Shown here one piece after another: positions 7,719 through 16,101 of a stretch of DNA of 58,700 nucleotides. The DNA comes from an uncultured Lachnospiraceae bacterium (GTDB taxonomy: Bacteria > Bacillota > Clostridia > Lachnospirales > Lachnospiraceae), in NCBI GenBank assembly GCA_947574135.1, contig CANPIM010000015.1, positions 1 to 58,700 on the forward strand, read 5' to 3'. Position 1 is the stretch's first letter. Each line of letters opens with the position of its first letter. The notes below the pieces were generated by a model. It saw nothing but the letters and a program-made list of their open reading frames with translations. It had not been told where the DNA came from and made no database searches. A program made the position numbers and the translations under genes.

Positions 7719-8429
7719 CTATTTCTCTTTGGCTGCCAGATCGTCTGCCGCCCGCCTGGTGGCCGCGATCATCTCATCAATCATGGCAATGGGATCCGCC
7801 GCGTTCATAATGCCGGAGGCTGCCCCCGCTGCCTCAGATCCTGCCATAATAAAGGCGTACACTTGTTCTCCATTGGTGATACCCGCCGCCTGCTCCACCA
7901 TAATGGAGGGATCGATGGCCTTGATCTCCCGAATGGAATCCATGACAAAGCTCATATCGCTGACCTTTCCTCCCGCGCCTCCAATCAGCTCCGAGGGCTC
8001 CGGATTGATAATATCCGGGTGCAGCTGGGCAATGGCCTTAGCCTCGTCGATGGTATCCGCACAGGCAAATACCAGGAAATCCAGCTCCCTGGCCCGGTCA
8101 ATGGTGGCCTTCATAGCCGGAAGGCTCATAGGCTTCTCGCAGTGGTTGATGACCACCCCCTGAGCCCCCGCTGCCTTTAATCCCTCCGGAAGGATATCCG
8201 CCATCCCCCGGCCCGGCCGCAGGGTGTCCATATAGGGGGCCAGCACAATCAAATGCTTGGTGTGAGAGGTAATATTGCGAATCTCTGTGGCAGGCGCAAT
8301 AAACAATACGTCAATGTCATATTTCTCTGCCGCTTTATCGGCTGCCAGAGCATACTCCAGCACCGTATCTCCATAAATATAATTTTTTACGCCGATCTCA
8401 AAGTACGGCGTGCGAATTGCAGGCTTCAT
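7719..8429 (-). CDS. Triose-phosphate isomerase-like catabolic isomerase
   Basis: 236 residues, close to the short archaeal-type TIM length of about 225. The catalytic set is present: Lys15 in GVKNY, His96 in INHCEK and Glu144 in NPEPSELIG, followed by a phosphate-binding GGAGGKVSD stretch and a late AAGITNGEQV loop. The flanking residues differ from glycolytic TIM, and the gene sits in a sugar operon. It therefore probably interconverts another ketose or tetrulose phosphate, as TIM paralogues do in known tetritol pathways. Glycolytic TIM activity cannot be excluded. An 88-bp gap separates it from the isomerase upstream. Confidence 0.82.
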   Translation of the reverse strand: MKPAIRTPYFEIGVKNYIYGDTVLEYALAADKAAEKYDIDVLFIAPATEIRNITSHTKHLIVLAPYMDTLRPGRGMADILPEGLKAAGAQGVVINHCEKPMSLPAMKATIDRARELDFLVFACADTIDEAKAIAQLHPDIINPEPSELIGGAGGKVSDMSFVMDSIREIKAIDPSIMVEQAAGITNGEQVYAFIMAGSEAAGAASGIMNAADPIAMIDEMIAATRRAADDLAAKEK

Positions 8430-8524
8430 GTTCTATCTCCCTTATGAAATTCTGTCTCCATTTAATTATTGAGGCCCGGCAGGGATTCCTCCCGGTTTCC
8501 GGGCCCCTGGTATTTCGTATTGCC

Positions 8525-9916
8525 CTATGCAAGAATCTCCACGTCAAAGCCCATCATTCTGCCAAAGGCCGCCAGCTCCTCCAGGGAGGCGTCATATACC
8601 ATGGCGGAGTGGTGGGTGCCGCCCAGCATGGAAAATTCCTTCAGGAATTTCTTCACCGGCTTACAGGGCTTCATCCATCCCTGCATGGCCCGACGGTAGG
8701 CTCCAAACTCCAGCCCCTCATTAAGGAGCTCCACGGGGGTGAGAATCAGGGTAAAGCCCTCTCCCATAGGCGCCAGATTCAGATAAACGGCCTTGCCCGG
8801 CCGCATGCACAGATAGGCTGCCGCCGTGTCCCCGCAGGAATTGTAATTAAAGGGCACATCCGCCAAAACAGGCTTCCACTGCGCCAGATTCAGGTTGGCC
8901 TCTCCCATATGATTGAGAAGGATCACATCCTCCTTCCAGTCCGGACAAAACATCTCCACAAAGGTCGTATTGTAATACACACTTCGAAGCGCCCCCACCA
9001 GTCCGGCCGTAAGCACGTCTCCCTCCCCTGCATAGCCCATACCCCGAGCCAGCATCTTGGAACACTCTGCAAAGGGCATCTTGGGCAGCCCGCAGGTATC
9101 CAGGGTGAGAAAGTTCACCGTGGCAGCCGTAAGCTTCTCATCCTCCGCCCACTTGCGCACAGCCAGGCCGGAGAGAACGGCTGCGCGATAGCACTCCTCA
9201 TTTTTGATCTCCCAGGTAAATCTCTCCTTATCCAGGGCAATCTCCTCAGCAATCTCCTCCGGGGTCACAGCCGCCACATAGCGCTCCACTACCTCCGGGG
9301 TCATATAGCACACCTTTGCCCCGATTTTCTCCTCATAGTGCTCCGGAGTCACCAGGAAATCTCCCATGCCCACAAAGGAGCCTCCCACAGAGCCCACCCG
9401 GGCATTGTGGTAAGCCTTGGCCACAGCTGCAGCCCGGCACATGCCCACAGTCTCCGCAATCACCTCGCTGTGCATGGCATGCCCCGCACAGATGGTATAT
9501 TTACGGCCCCTCTGCTTCAGGAGATTGCACATATCCTGCACCCCGTGAATGCCATGGTTGGGGCTGATGCCGCTCCGATATCCGGCTATGGAGATAAGCT
9601 CATAGTCCGGAGTGGTATCCAACACAATAATCTCCGCTTTCAGCTTTAAAAGTGCCTCAATCGACTCCAGAGACGGAGAATATGCTAAATGCTGGGTGAT
9701 GACCGCATCCACATCCGCCTCGTTAAACATGCGGACAGCCTCCTCAAACTCCGGCTTTATCCGGCACACATCTCCCCGCACAACCTCCAGGCCGTTTCCT
9801 TCCAGCATGCTGATCAGCGTATTCATATATGCAACCAGGGGCTCTCTTGTATGAGGATTACTGTCATCGTACAATTTAATATAAAGAGGAAGATATCCCA
9901 CTTTTATTTTTTTCAT
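8525..9916 (-). CDS. L-arabinose/L-fucose isomerase superfamily protein
   Basis: 463 residues. The C-terminal half shows the metal and substrate ligands of AraA-type isomerases: Glu298 in GYAGEGD, Glu321 in TTFVEMF, His336 in LLNHMGE and His435/436 in GGTHHS. The N-terminal half is the Rossmann-like domain of the superfamily. It should interconvert an aldose and a ketose using a divalent metal. The overall sequence is not classic AraA: the motif around His336 is NHMGE rather than AHMLE, so the sugar is probably not plain L-arabinose. The start follows AGGAG. Together with the FGGY kinase it gives the first two steps of a sugar pathway. Confidence 0.83.
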   Translation of the reverse strand: MKKIKVGYLPLYIKLYDDSNPHTREPLVAYMNTLISMLEGNGLEVVRGDVCRIKPEFEEAVRMFNEADVDAVITQHLAYSPSLESIEALLKLKAEIIVLDTTPDYELISIAGYRSGISPNHGIHGVQDMCNLLKQRGRKYTICAGHAMHSEVIAETVGMCRAAAVAKAYHNARVGSVGGSFVGMGDFLVTPEHYEEKIGAKVCYMTPEVVERYVAAVTPEEIAEEIALDKERFTWEIKNEECYRAAVLSGLAVRKWAEDEKLTAATVNFLTLDTCGLPKMPFAECSKMLARGMGYAGEGDVLTAGLVGALRSVYYNTTFVEMFCPDWKEDVILLNHMGEANLNLAQWKPVLADVPFNYNSCGDTAAAYLCMRPGKAVYLNLAPMGEGFTLILTPVELLNEGLEFGAYRRAMQGWMKPCKPVKKFLKEFSMLGGTHHSAMVYDASLEELAAFGRMMGFDVEILA

Positions 9917-9994
9917 GGCTTTTATACTCCTATTAAAGTTCCGCTACAGTCCTTTCCGCCTTCCGGATCTGACCTTCGCTGTCTTTTAGTTTCC

Positions 9995-11074
9995 CTATGC
10001 CCCGTAAATATCTCTCCGGGCACCGTCAATCAAGTCTTTCGCATTGTTATAAAAAGCATCCTCAATATCTTCTCTGGTAAGGCCCACCGTCTTAGCCGCC
10101 CGCTTAAAGGCCAGAATCTCCTCATACATAAAGAAGGTGATCTTTTTAGCCTCCTCATCCGACACCTCTCTCAAATGGCGGTCCTGGGCGGGATCCCCAT
10201 AGAGTCCCGGGGGAATCAGGTTGATATAGGTGCCGTTCTCCTCAATGCGGTGAGTCCGCATGCGCAAAATAGGCATATCGCTGCCAAACATGACCCGCTT
10301 GGGCCCTACGGCCTCCAGCATCTTCGTAATGGCAAACTCACAGCAGTTGGCGCAGAAATCAAACAGCAGGTCTGTACACCCAGAGAGCTCTTCAAAGGCA
10401 TTCCCCACATCGCTTTCCACATAGGCCCTGCCAATATGGGCAATAATCAGACGAATATCCGGAAATTCCTGCTTCAGCTCCCGGATCTGGGCCAGATTTA
10501 CCGGATCCTTCAGCCTTCCGTCCCGGGGAATGTGCAGCATCACAATGGCCTTCATCTCATTGACCTTTCTCAGCTGATGCTTGGGGAAAAAGTCAAAGAT
10601 CCGGATCTCCTTCTCCGGCAGATACCAGGGGGCCAGATTCAGATAGGATTTCAGCCCCAAAAAGCCGCCCTCCCGAATTTTCTGCTCAATCTCCTCCCCA
10701 CTCTCCTCCGGCCGGGAATAGTAGAGGGCCGGATATCCGGTTTTTGCCGCGCATTCCTTCACATACACGTTCAAATCCGGAAGGGCCTCCCGCTCGCCGC
10801 TTGCAAACATCATAGGCGTAACCTCTTTTCCCGGAAACATCAGCCGGTAGGTCTCCTGCAAATCCTCCACGCAGTTATCCTCCGCCACCAGAGACGGCCA
10901 GGTTACAGTCCTTTTCACCTCCCCCGGCGCCAGGGGCCTGGGCCGCCGAAGGCTCTTCAGCCAAATATGCGTATGAATGTCAATCATTTTCTCCGGAAGA
11001 AAATCCCGAAGCTCTTCCTCATAGATCTGACGGTCATACTCCTTCACCTCAAACAATGCCAATTCTCTCAACAC
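9995..11074 (-). CDS. Amidohydrolase-2 family metal-dependent hydrolase
   Basis: 359 residues as given. The TIM-barrel metal motifs are visible: IDIHTHIW (HxH) near residue 33, a KSYLNLAP segment where a bridging Lys could lie, LHIPRDG, LIIAHIGRA and VMFGSDMPILR with the terminal Asp. The family includes decarboxylases, lactonases and uronate-type hydrolases, so a sugar-lactone or sugar-acid step is plausible. The start is uncertain: there is no nearby ATG, GTG at 11074 overlaps the Shine-Dalgarno GAGAGGAG, and TTG at 11062 would be better spaced. It lies 34 bp after the second permease. Confidence 0.78.
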   Translation of the reverse strand: MLRELALFEVKEYDRQIYEEELRDFLPEKMIDIHTHIWLKSLRRPRPLAPGEVKRTVTWPSLVAEDNCVEDLQETYRLMFPGKEVTPMMFASGEREALPDLNVYVKECAAKTGYPALYYSRPEESGEEIEQKIREGGFLGLKSYLNLAPWYLPEKEIRIFDFFPKHQLRKVNEMKAIVMLHIPRDGRLKDPVNLAQIRELKQEFPDIRLIIAHIGRAYVESDVGNAFEELSGCTDLLFDFCANCCEFAITKMLEAVGPKRVMFGSDMPILRMRTHRIEENGTYINLIPPGLYGDPAQDRHLREVSDEEAKKITFFMYEEILAFKRAAKTVGLTREDIEDAFYNNAKDLIDGARRDIYGA

Positions 11075-11108
11075 TCCTCTCTTTTTTATCTATCTGCACA
11101 GGCCGGAA

Positions 11109-11939
11109 TTAACCCTTCACCGCACCTGCCACCAGACCCTTGATAAAATACTTCTGCAAAAATACAAACATGACCAAAATAGGCAGAGACGCCAGAATAA
11201 TCCCTGCAAAGGCATAGCCATACTCGCTCACATAAGCCCCGAAAAACTGCTGAATGCCCACCATCAAGGTGGGGGTCCTGGCACTGTTCAGCAGGGAATT
11301 GCTCACCAGGTAGTCATTCCACATGCCGATGCCGCAGCGGATACAGCAGGTGGCCGTCACCGGCGCCTGCAAAGGCAGGAAAATCCGTGCAAACACCTGA
11401 ACCGTGCTACACCCGTCTATGTACGCTGCCTCCTCCAGCTCCTTGGGAAGCCCTCCCATAAACCCCGTATAGAGGAACACTGCAAAGGGCATATTCCAGG
11501 CCGCCTGTATCAGCACGCAGCCCCAGAGACTATTGTAGAGATTCATTCGGTTGGAAAGCACCACCAGAGAAATCACGCAGCCAATAAAGGGCACCACCAT
11601 GAGGGCTACCAGCAGAGAATAGTACACCATAAAAATCCGCCGCTTAATCCGGGCAATGGCAAAGCCGGCCAGAGCGCTGCAGATAATCACAATAACCAGA
11701 GCCATCACCGTGATAAAGGCAGTATTTCCCAGGGTTTTCAGGAAATCCATCTTTTTCCATACATAGGTAAAATTTTCCACCGTAAACAAATCCGGCGAAA
11801 TTTTCAAGGGATATTTAACAATGTCCCGCCGCTCCTTAAAGGCCCCGATAACAAAATAATAAATGGGGATCCAGCAGATAATCGTCAAAAGCAAAAAGAG
11901 GATTTCACCAGCCAATATCCGAATCCGTTTTCCCTTCAT
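11109..11939 (-). CDS. Sugar ABC transporter permease (MalG type)
   Basis: 276 residues, six hydrophobic segments, and the EAA loop KELEEAAYIDGCSTVQVFARIFLP that contacts the ATPase. The short C-terminal end IKGLVAGAVKG is typical of MalG-class carbohydrate permeases. Its ATG overlaps the stop of the upstream permease (TGATG, one shared base). No ATP-binding subunit is encoded in the operon, so a shared MsmX-like ATPase elsewhere probably energises import. Confidence 0.92.
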   Translation of the reverse strand: MKGKRIRILAGEILFLLLTIICWIPIYYFVIGAFKERRDIVKYPLKISPDLFTVENFTYVWKKMDFLKTLGNTAFITVMALVIVIICSALAGFAIARIKRRIFMVYYSLLVALMVVPFIGCVISLVVLSNRMNLYNSLWGCVLIQAAWNMPFAVFLYTGFMGGLPKELEEAAYIDGCSTVQVFARIFLPLQAPVTATCCIRCGIGMWNDYLVSNSLLNSARTPTLMVGIQQFFGAYVSEYGYAFAGIILASLPILVMFVFLQKYFIKGLVAGAVKG

Positions 11940-12838
11940 CAGTAAATATCCTCCCTTCTCTTCAGCACCACCAGCTGCAGCAGGGATATCAGGGTGATAA
12001 TAATGATCAGCACCACTGACAGGGCCGAGGCCGTACCGTAATCCATGGACCTAAAGCCGTAAAAATAAATCCGCTGGGTCAAAAGCCGGGTAGAATAGCC
12101 AGGCAGTCCGTTGGACACCAGGTAGGGCAGCTCATAGGCCTTAAAGGCTGCAATGGTCGTGGTAATCACATTGATGGTAATGGAGGATGCCATCATGGGG
12201 ATGACAATCTTCCGCAGCTGCTGAAAATAGCTGGCCCCGTCAATCCTTGCCACCTCCAGAAGATCCTCGGGAATGCTCTGCAATCCGGCCAGAAAAATAA
12301 TGGTACACATCCCGATCTGGCACCAAACGGATGCCACAATCACTGCTCCCATGGTCACCCCGTAGGTTTCCAGCCAATTTACCTTGGGCAGGTTCAAATA
12401 CCCTATCAGGGTATTTATCAAGCCATTGTTATAGTTGTACATAATCCGCCACAGGATACCCACGATGGCGCCGCTGAGCAGGCAGGGCACAAACCACATG
12501 GCCCGCAGAAAGTTTCGGTTGATCCGCCCCTTTCCCTTTAAATCCAGCACCAACGCCAGCAAAAAGGCAATCACAATGACCAGAATTGTAACCCCCACCA
12601 CATAAATGACCGTGGCCTTGGCCATCTCCCAGAAGCCCTCCGTGGAAGGCAGCCTCAGGAAATTGGCCAACCCCACAAACTTCATATTGCTGCCAACCCC
12701 ATTCCATTCATATACGCTGTACCGGAAAATATCTACCAGCGGCACAATGACAAAAATCAGGCATAGTATTGCGGAGGGGAGCAAAAAGCAAGCGCCTGTA
12801 ACGGTACGCTTTCTTTCAAAAGTCATTTTCTTCTTCAT
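11939..12838 (-). CDS. Sugar ABC transporter permease (MalF type)
   Basis: 299 residues with six membrane segments and the EAA loop EDLLEVARIDGASYFQQLRKIVIP. The N-terminus ACFLLPSAILCLIFVIVPLVDIFRYS is the standard start of UgpA/LacF-class permeases. It pairs with the MalG-type permease downstream, with which it shares the TGATG overlap. A strong hairpin lies between it and the solute-binding protein gene. Confidence 0.92.
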   Translation of the reverse strand: MKKKMTFERKRTVTGACFLLPSAILCLIFVIVPLVDIFRYSVYEWNGVGSNMKFVGLANFLRLPSTEGFWEMAKATVIYVVGVTILVIVIAFLLALVLDLKGKGRINRNFLRAMWFVPCLLSGAIVGILWRIMYNYNNGLINTLIGYLNLPKVNWLETYGVTMGAVIVASVWCQIGMCTIIFLAGLQSIPEDLLEVARIDGASYFQQLRKIVIPMMASSITINVITTTIAAFKAYELPYLVSNGLPGYSTRLLTQRIYFYGFRSMDYGTASALSVVLIIIITLISLLQLVVLKRREDIY

Positions 12839-12870
12839 CGTACACCCCGTTCCAAATTTCTCTATACAGA

Positions 12871-12905
12871 AGGGCGCCCCAAAAGGCTGGCCTTTGAGAC
12901 GCCCT
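12871..12905 (-). promoter_or_regulatory. Intercistronic hairpin between binding protein and permease genes
   Basis: AGGGCG (12871-12876) pairs with CGCCCT (12900-12905), and the inner AAAGGC pairs with GCCTTT. There is no T-run after it on the minus strand, so it is more likely a stabiliser or partial attenuator that keeps the solute-binding protein message more abundant than the permease part, a common arrangement in importer operons. Confidence 0.6.
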
Positions 12906-12949
12906 CATCCTATCTCCTACTTTCTAAAATTCCCCTAATCTTGGGCAGC

Positions 12950-14308
12950 CTAATTCAGATGGCTTCCCTTTAAAGCTTCTGCCATACTAGCCACTGCATC
13001 CTCGGCCTTCAAGTTTCCGGAATATACATCCTTCAGGGCCGTGCAGGAGCTGTCATAGAACTCGCTGGTCAGCAGGTTAAAGCTCATCATTACATACTGG
13101 GCCGCATTCATGGCCGGCACGATGTCTGCCACTGCATCGGGAAGAACAATGTGCTCATCGGTCATATTGGTCAGTACGGGCACCGTACCCCGGGCATTCT
13201 GAATAATCTTGAAGTTCTCCGGCTGGAATACCCACTCGTAGAACACCTTGGCAGCTTCCGCCACATTGGGATCCTCCTGTACTGTACATGCAAAGGCATC
13301 CTCAGGAGATACGGAAATCCAGGGATCCTTGCCTGCCTCATTAAAGGGAACCAGCACAGCGGCTGCGGCTGCGGGATCCCCGGCGGCCTCGCCGATAGCG
13401 TCACAGATATTGGCTGCAGTCCAGTTGCCGGCAATGGCCATGGCCACAGCGCCGTCTGCAAATGCGGCCGTTACGTCATCCTCCGTCATGCTGGAGGTAC
13501 CGGTCATCATATGGCTGGAAATAGCAGCCAACATTTCCGTTGCCTTGGGATTCTTGGCAAAATCAAAGGTACCGTCCTTGATCTGCTCATCGTACACGCC
13601 AAAGCCCAGCTCATCGCCGTATACATTGGCCAGAATGCCCTCCCATACCATCCAGCAGTTGGTGGTCTTGTTGGCCGCTACGGTAATGGCAGCCACATCG
13701 GTATTGGCCTCAATATCCTCACAGCACTTGATAAGCTCGTCAAAATTGGTAGGCGGCGCTTCCCAGCCTGCCTGCTTTAAAATGTCCATATTCAGGAACA
13801 GCACGGTAAAGGCTGCACCCTGGGTAATTCCCATAAACACCCCGTCGTGGGTATAGGCATCCTTGTAGGAATCCGGCACATTGGCAGCCACGGAAAAGCC
13901 GCTGGCATCCAGAATCTTTCCTTCCTCACACAGAGCCCATACATTCTGATTGTTGTTAATCTGCGTAATGGCCGGCAAATCGTTGGCAGCGGCCCGGGTG
14001 GTCAAAAATTCTCCCTGATTCTCCTGCACGCCTACGGAAACCACGTCGATCCAGGGATATTCATCCTCAAATTTCTTTTCCATATCATCCCATTCATCGG
14101 ACCAGTCAGGCTGTACAATACATACCTCCAGGGTTACATTCTCATGCTCCTCCCCGCCTGCAGCCGGCTCTTCCTTCGACTCCTCTGTCTTGCTTTCCCC
14201 CTCGGCCGGCGCCTGTGTGGGTGTCTCCTTAGAGCCACACGCGGATATTCCCCCCAGAATCATCCCCGCACACAACAGCAATGCCAGCATCTTCCTCATT
14301 TTCCTCAT
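12950..14308 (-). CDS. Sugar ABC transporter solute-binding lipoprotein
   Basis: 452 residues. The signal peptide ends in the lipobox ISAC with the lipidated Cys at 24, followed by a Glu/Lys/Pro-rich linker to about residue 55. The mature domain (VTLEVCIVQPDWSDEWDDMEKKFEDEYP onwards in two lobes) is a family 1 extracellular solute-binding protein. Glycine/alanine segments such as FADGAVAMAIAGNW are usual for the hinge-proximal region. It is the second gene of the operon, 56 bp after the kinase, and feeds the two permeases downstream. GGAGGG precedes the ATG by 6 bp. Confidence 0.92.
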   Translation of the reverse strand: MRKMRKMLALLLCAGMILGGISACGSKETPTQAPAEGESKTEESKEEPAAGGEEHENVTLEVCIVQPDWSDEWDDMEKKFEDEYPWIDVVSVGVQENQGEFLTTRAAANDLPAITQINNNQNVWALCEEGKILDASGFSVAANVPDSYKDAYTHDGVFMGITQGAAFTVLFLNMDILKQAGWEAPPTNFDELIKCCEDIEANTDVAAITVAANKTTNCWMVWEGILANVYGDELGFGVYDEQIKDGTFDFAKNPKATEMLAAISSHMMTGTSSMTEDDVTAAFADGAVAMAIAGNWTAANICDAIGEAAGDPAAAAAVLVPFNEAGKDPWISVSPEDAFACTVQEDPNVAEAAKVFYEWVFQPENFKIIQNARGTVPVLTNMTDEHIVLPDAVADIVPAMNAAQYVMMSFNLLTSEFYDSSCTALKDVYSGNLKAEDAVASMAEALKGSHLN

Positions 14309-14364
14309 ACCTTTCCCTCCATTTCTTTGTCACTCCTTCGGTGACCTGTGAACCTTTGGCAGTG

Positions 14365-15882
14365 TCAGCTTTCGACACTCCTCCTCCCTTGTAAATAGGT
14401 TTTATAAAACATACTCAGCTCTTCTGCACCCCTTTTATAGGAGGCAAACAGCCTTGCATATGCTTTCACATGCTCCGGATCGGGAAGAATCTCCCGCTCC
14501 TCCACGGCCAGGCATTGATAGCCCTCCCGGGCGTCCCCAAATACGCCGCTGCCCATGCCGGCCAGAACCGCCGCTCCCACACAGGCCAAATCCGCCACCG
14601 CCGGTACCCGCACGGGAAGTCCGGAAATGTCCGCAATAATCTGGCACCACAGAGGACTCTTGGTGGCTCCCCCGGCCAGCTTTAGGCTGGATGTGGGGAA
14701 CTTTTCCCGGAAGCTCTCCAAAATCCACACAATCTGGAAGGCAACCCCCTCCAAAATAGCCCTGGCCACATCAAACCGGTCATGAGACAAATCCATGCCC
14801 AAAAGGGTGGCCTTGGAGGTCCGCTCCCGAAGAGGAAAGCTGCATCCGGTAAAATAGGGGTAGAAGGTCACTCCCCTGGCACCTGTGCCGCTTTTCTCCG
14901 CCATGTCGTTAATGCGTTCATAGGAAAGAGGCTCCTCCTGCTCTCCCAAGGCCAGGTTCTTCCGAAACCACTCCAGACACACGCCCCCGGTAGTCATGGA
15001 AACTAAGGATCCCCAGAGCCCTCTCACAGCCGACGCGGACTGGGAAAATCCGTTGGTAAAGTCTATCTCCTTGGACAGAGCCGTCACCACCCAGGCCGTG
15101 CCTGTACCGATAAGAATATCTCCTGCCTGGTTGCATCCGGCCCCCACAGCCACCGCATACTGATCATGAGCCCCGGCCACCAGTACCGTGTGCTCCGTAA
15201 GTCCCAGCTCCAGGGCCGCCTCCCGGGTCAAAGGCCCAATCACCTCTCCGGAGTGGACGATTTTCCCAAGCTGCTCCTCCCTGATGCCGATAAATTTTAA
15301 AATCTTGGAATCATAAATGCCCTTTTGAATATCTGCCAGCTGATTAATCCCTGCATCGGAAAGATCCACCGCAGGAATCCCGGTCATTTTGGCAGACACA
15401 TAGTCCGGCACAGACAGAAAATAGGCGGCTTTCTCAAACACCTCCGGCTCATGACGAGAAAGCCAGAGGATCTCCAGGGCATTCAACCCATTGCTCAGTC
15501 CCCAGCCGCACTTTTCATAGAAATATTTTTCTCCAAACTCCCGGGCAAAATCCTCCGCCTCCTGCCGACACCGGCCGTCATTCCACACAATAGCCGGCCG
15601 CAGAGGCTCAAGATCCTTATCCACAGGCACCATGGTGCCTCCCTGCAGGGAAAGGGAAATAGCCTCCACCTGCTCCGGATTCTTAAGCTCCCCACAGACC
15701 GTGCGGACGGTTTTCACCACAGCACGCCACCAGTCCCGGGCATCCTGCTCACTGTAGCCCACCTGGGGAGCCTTCAGCCCATAAGCCATATAATCCCCGG
15801 CAATCATCCCCCGCTCTGTAGAAAACAGGATGGTTTTTGTCCCCGTGGTTCCCACATCAATGCCCAAAAGATATTTTTCCAT
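14365..15882 (-). CDS. FGGY-family carbohydrate kinase
   Basis: 505 residues, typical of xylulokinase-like FGGY enzymes. Motifs present are GIDVGTTGTKT (phosphate 1), SLSLQGGTMVPVD, AIVWNDGR, a catalytic-Asp region VAGAHDQYAVAVGAG, GTGTAW, and the adenosine-binding LKLAGGATKSPLWCQIIADI near residue 410. It phosphorylates a ketose or polyol at the expense of ATP; xylulose, ribulose or erythrulose-type substrates are all possible. As first gene of the operon, it follows a TTGACA-17-TATTAT promoter and two inverted repeats. The start is supported by GTGAGG. Confidence 0.88.
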   Translation of the reverse strand: MEKYLLGIDVGTTGTKTILFSTERGMIAGDYMAYGLKAPQVGYSEQDARDWWRAVVKTVRTVCGELKNPEQVEAISLSLQGGTMVPVDKDLEPLRPAIVWNDGRCRQEAEDFAREFGEKYFYEKCGWGLSNGLNALEILWLSRHEPEVFEKAAYFLSVPDYVSAKMTGIPAVDLSDAGINQLADIQKGIYDSKILKFIGIREEQLGKIVHSGEVIGPLTREAALELGLTEHTVLVAGAHDQYAVAVGAGCNQAGDILIGTGTAWVVTALSKEIDFTNGFSQSASAVRGLWGSLVSMTTGGVCLEWFRKNLALGEQEEPLSYERINDMAEKSGTGARGVTFYPYFTGCSFPLRERTSKATLLGMDLSHDRFDVARAILEGVAFQIVWILESFREKFPTSSLKLAGGATKSPLWCQIIADISGLPVRVPAVADLACVGAAVLAGMGSGVFGDAREGYQCLAVEEREILPDPEHVKAYARLFASYKRGAEELSMFYKTYLQGRRSVES

Positions 15883-15959
15883 ATATATGCCTCACCCGTT
15901 TGCCTTCCGAAGCCCCTCCTGCTGCGAAAGTCTTTTCTCTGACAAAAATACTATTTTTC

Positions 15960-15978
15960 TGAAAATAAAAAATTTTCA
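15960..15978. promoter_or_regulatory. Inverted repeat in the kinase operon leader (candidate operator)
   Basis: TGAAAAT-AAAAA-ATTTTCA, a perfect 7-bp inverted repeat with a 5-bp spacer. It lies downstream of the -10 box, at about +30 to +50, and upstream of the kinase start. A related repeat lies at 16074-16092. It could be bound by the GntR or DeoR product encoded upstream (inference). Confidence 0.5.
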
Positions 15979-16011
15979 ATTAATTAAAGAATCCTTCTCT
16001 ATATAGTTTAT

Positions 16012-16040
16012 ATAATACAATTTTTTCTTTCATTTGTCAA
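16012..16040 (-). promoter_or_regulatory. Sigma-A promoter of the ten-gene catabolic operon
   Basis: Minus strand: TTGACA (16040-16035), a 17-bp spacer and TATTAT (16017-16012). The leader to the kinase ATG at 15882 is about 125 nt. Confidence 0.82.
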
Positions 16041-16073
16041 CAGCATATTTGACTGATTCTTTCATTTTTTTGA

Positions 16074-16092
16074 TTGAAAATGACGGTTTCAA
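16074..16092. promoter_or_regulatory. Second inverted repeat upstream of the kinase promoter (candidate operator)
   Basis: TTGAAA-N7-TTTCAA, about 35 bp upstream of the -35 box. The arms resemble those of the repeat at 15960-15978, with about 114 bp between the centres. A pair of sites flanking a promoter is compatible with looping repression (inference). Confidence 0.4.
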
Positions 16093-16101
16093 ATCTGCAA
16101 C

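Noticed and set aside
8469-9649. Long plus-strand open frames opposite the isomerase gene
   Set aside because: They are shadows of the high-GC third codon positions of the minus-strand gene and have no recognisable domains.
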